A stretch of DNA of 5,315 nucleotides from Thiobacillus sp. UBA2597 (GTDB lineage: Bacteria > Pseudomonadota > Gammaproteobacteria > Burkholderiales > Thiobacillaceae): contig DDKN01000022.1 of NCBI GenBank assembly GCA_002339725.1, forward strand, positions 1 to 5,315, written 5' to 3'. Both the position numbers and the translations under genes were made by a program. The notes under the pieces were generated by a model. That model saw only the letters and a program-made list of their open reading frames with translations. It was not told the origin of the DNA and ran no database searches. Positions 4,642 through 5,315 of the stretch are shown one piece after another (position 1 is the first letter of the stretch; the number at the start of each line of letters is the position of its first letter).

Positions 4642-5315
4642 ATGGATACCCAGCGCCTCATCGCCTTCGTCGTGTTTTCCTTCTCCCTGTTGATGCTGTG
4701 GGAGGCCTGGCAGGACTACAACAAGCCCAAGCCCACGACGCCGGTGACGGCGCAACAGGCGGCGCCCCAGCAGGCCGCGCTGCCGACGCCGGGCCAGTCT
4801 TTGCAGGCGGCCGGCAGCCCGGCTGCGGCGCCGACCGGCGGCGTGGTGCAAGGCGAACGCGCCGTGGTGAAAACCGATGTGCTCACCGCCGTCATCGACG
4901 CCAATGGCGGCGACATCCGCGAGCTCGAACTGAACCGCTATTTTCAGGATGAAGACAGGACGCGCCCCCTGAAGCTGTTCGAGGAGCGCAAGGGGCGCAA
5001 CTACTTCGCGCAGTCCGGCCTGATCGGCCAGGGCCTGCCCAACCACAAGACCCTGTTCCAGCTCGAGCCCGCCACCCATGAACTCAAGCCGGGTCAGGAT
5101 GCGGTCAAGCTCACCCTGCGCGCCCAGTCGGGTGGCGTCGAACTGATCAAGACCTATACCTTCCGCCGCGGCAGCTATGTGGTCGAGCTCGAACAGACCC
5201 TGCGCAACCTGGGCCAGGCGCCGGTCGAGGGCTTCCCCTATTATCAGATCCTGCGCCACGGTCAGGCGCCCGAGGGCGAATCGGCCCTGATGCACACCTT
5301 CACCGGCCCGGCCGT
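4642..5315 (+). CDS. yidC: Membrane protein insertase YidC, N-terminal part (runs off right edge)
   Basis: Oxa1/YidC-family insertase that places and folds inner-membrane proteins, alone or with SecYEG. About 224 codons are visible, roughly 40 percent of the usual 540-560 residues. The start MDTQRLIAFVVFSFSLLMLW contains transmembrane segment 1 (about residues 5-23) and resembles the MDSQRNLL start of E. coli YidC. A Pro/Gln/Ala-rich linker (about 28-72) leads to the periplasmic P1 domain, which begins near VVKTDVLTAVIDANGGDI (75 on) and includes QSGL and LMHTFTGPA. The large P1 domain is characteristic of Gram-negative YidC. The insertase core lies beyond the window. The ATG is 3 bp after the rnpA stop with only a weak TAAG upstream, so coupling to rnpA is likely. 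The product is confidently assigned from the family-typical N-terminus and gene context. Confidence 0.95.
   Translation, partial: MDTQRLIAFVVFSFSLLMLWEAWQDYNKPKPTTPVTAQQAAPQQAALPTPGQSLQAAGSPAAAPTGGVVQGERAVVKTDVLTAVIDANGGDIRELELNRYFQDEDRTRPLKLFEERKGRNYFAQSGLIGQGLPNHKTLFQLEPATHELKPGQDAVKLTLRAQSGGVELIKTYTFRRGSYVVELEQTLRNLGQAPVEGFPYYQILRHGQAPEGESALMHTFTGPA

Noticed and set aside
4347..4952. 201-codon plus-strand frame spanning rnpA and yidC
   Set aside because: Out-of-frame shadow rich in A/G/P/R that crosses the boundary of two well-supported genes. I considered whether it could be yidD, but no YidD-like sequence is visible in it.
4591..5295. 234-codon open frame on the minus strand opposite yidC
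   Set aside because: Antisense shadow. The plus strand encodes a family-typical YidC N-terminus across the same bases.

Overview
The window is the replication-origin neighbourhood of a GC-rich Gram-negative bacterium, most likely a betaproteobacterium. The order is gyrB(partial)-dnaN-dnaA on the minus strand, divergent from rpmH-rnpA-yidC(partial) on the plus strand. The absence of recF between dnaN and gyrB, the 44-residue L34 protein and the close resemblance of all proteins to beta/gammaproteobacterial families point to Betaproteobacteria. This assignment is inference from gene order and sequence character; no database search was run.

Layout: 1-1214 holds the N-terminal half of DNA gyrase subunit B, running off the left edge. 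Its GTG start codon lies inside a near-perfect parS (ParB-binding) site at 1207-1222. The 88-bp gap 1215-1302 holds the gyrB ribosome-binding site and an unusual inverted array of heptamers. dnaN (1303-2406) is complete. The 200-bp gap 2407-2606 looks like oriC: an AT-rich stretch with a duplicated 7-mer, next to four DnaA boxes arranged as two facing pairs, plus a 10-bp tandem repeat. dnaA (2607-3965) is complete. The 161-bp divergent gap 3966-4126 carries a candidate extended -10 promoter for dnaA and a good sigma-70 promoter for rpmH. rpmH (4127-4261) overlaps rnpA (4258-4638) by four bases, and yidC begins three bases after rnpA and runs off the right edge.

Together the left half is a replication initiation and topology cluster: DnaA initiator, sliding clamp, gyrase, origin and centromere-like site. 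The right half is a translation, RNA-processing and membrane-insertion cluster: L34, the RNase P protein and the YidC insertase. These are well-known conserved genes, and I see no wholly new system. The most interesting signals are small and regulatory: parS superimposed on the gyrB start codon, a perfect 11-bp hairpin with a U-tract inside the rnpA coding sequence, the phased heptamer palindrome, the near-symmetric origin, and the absence of yidD from its usual place.
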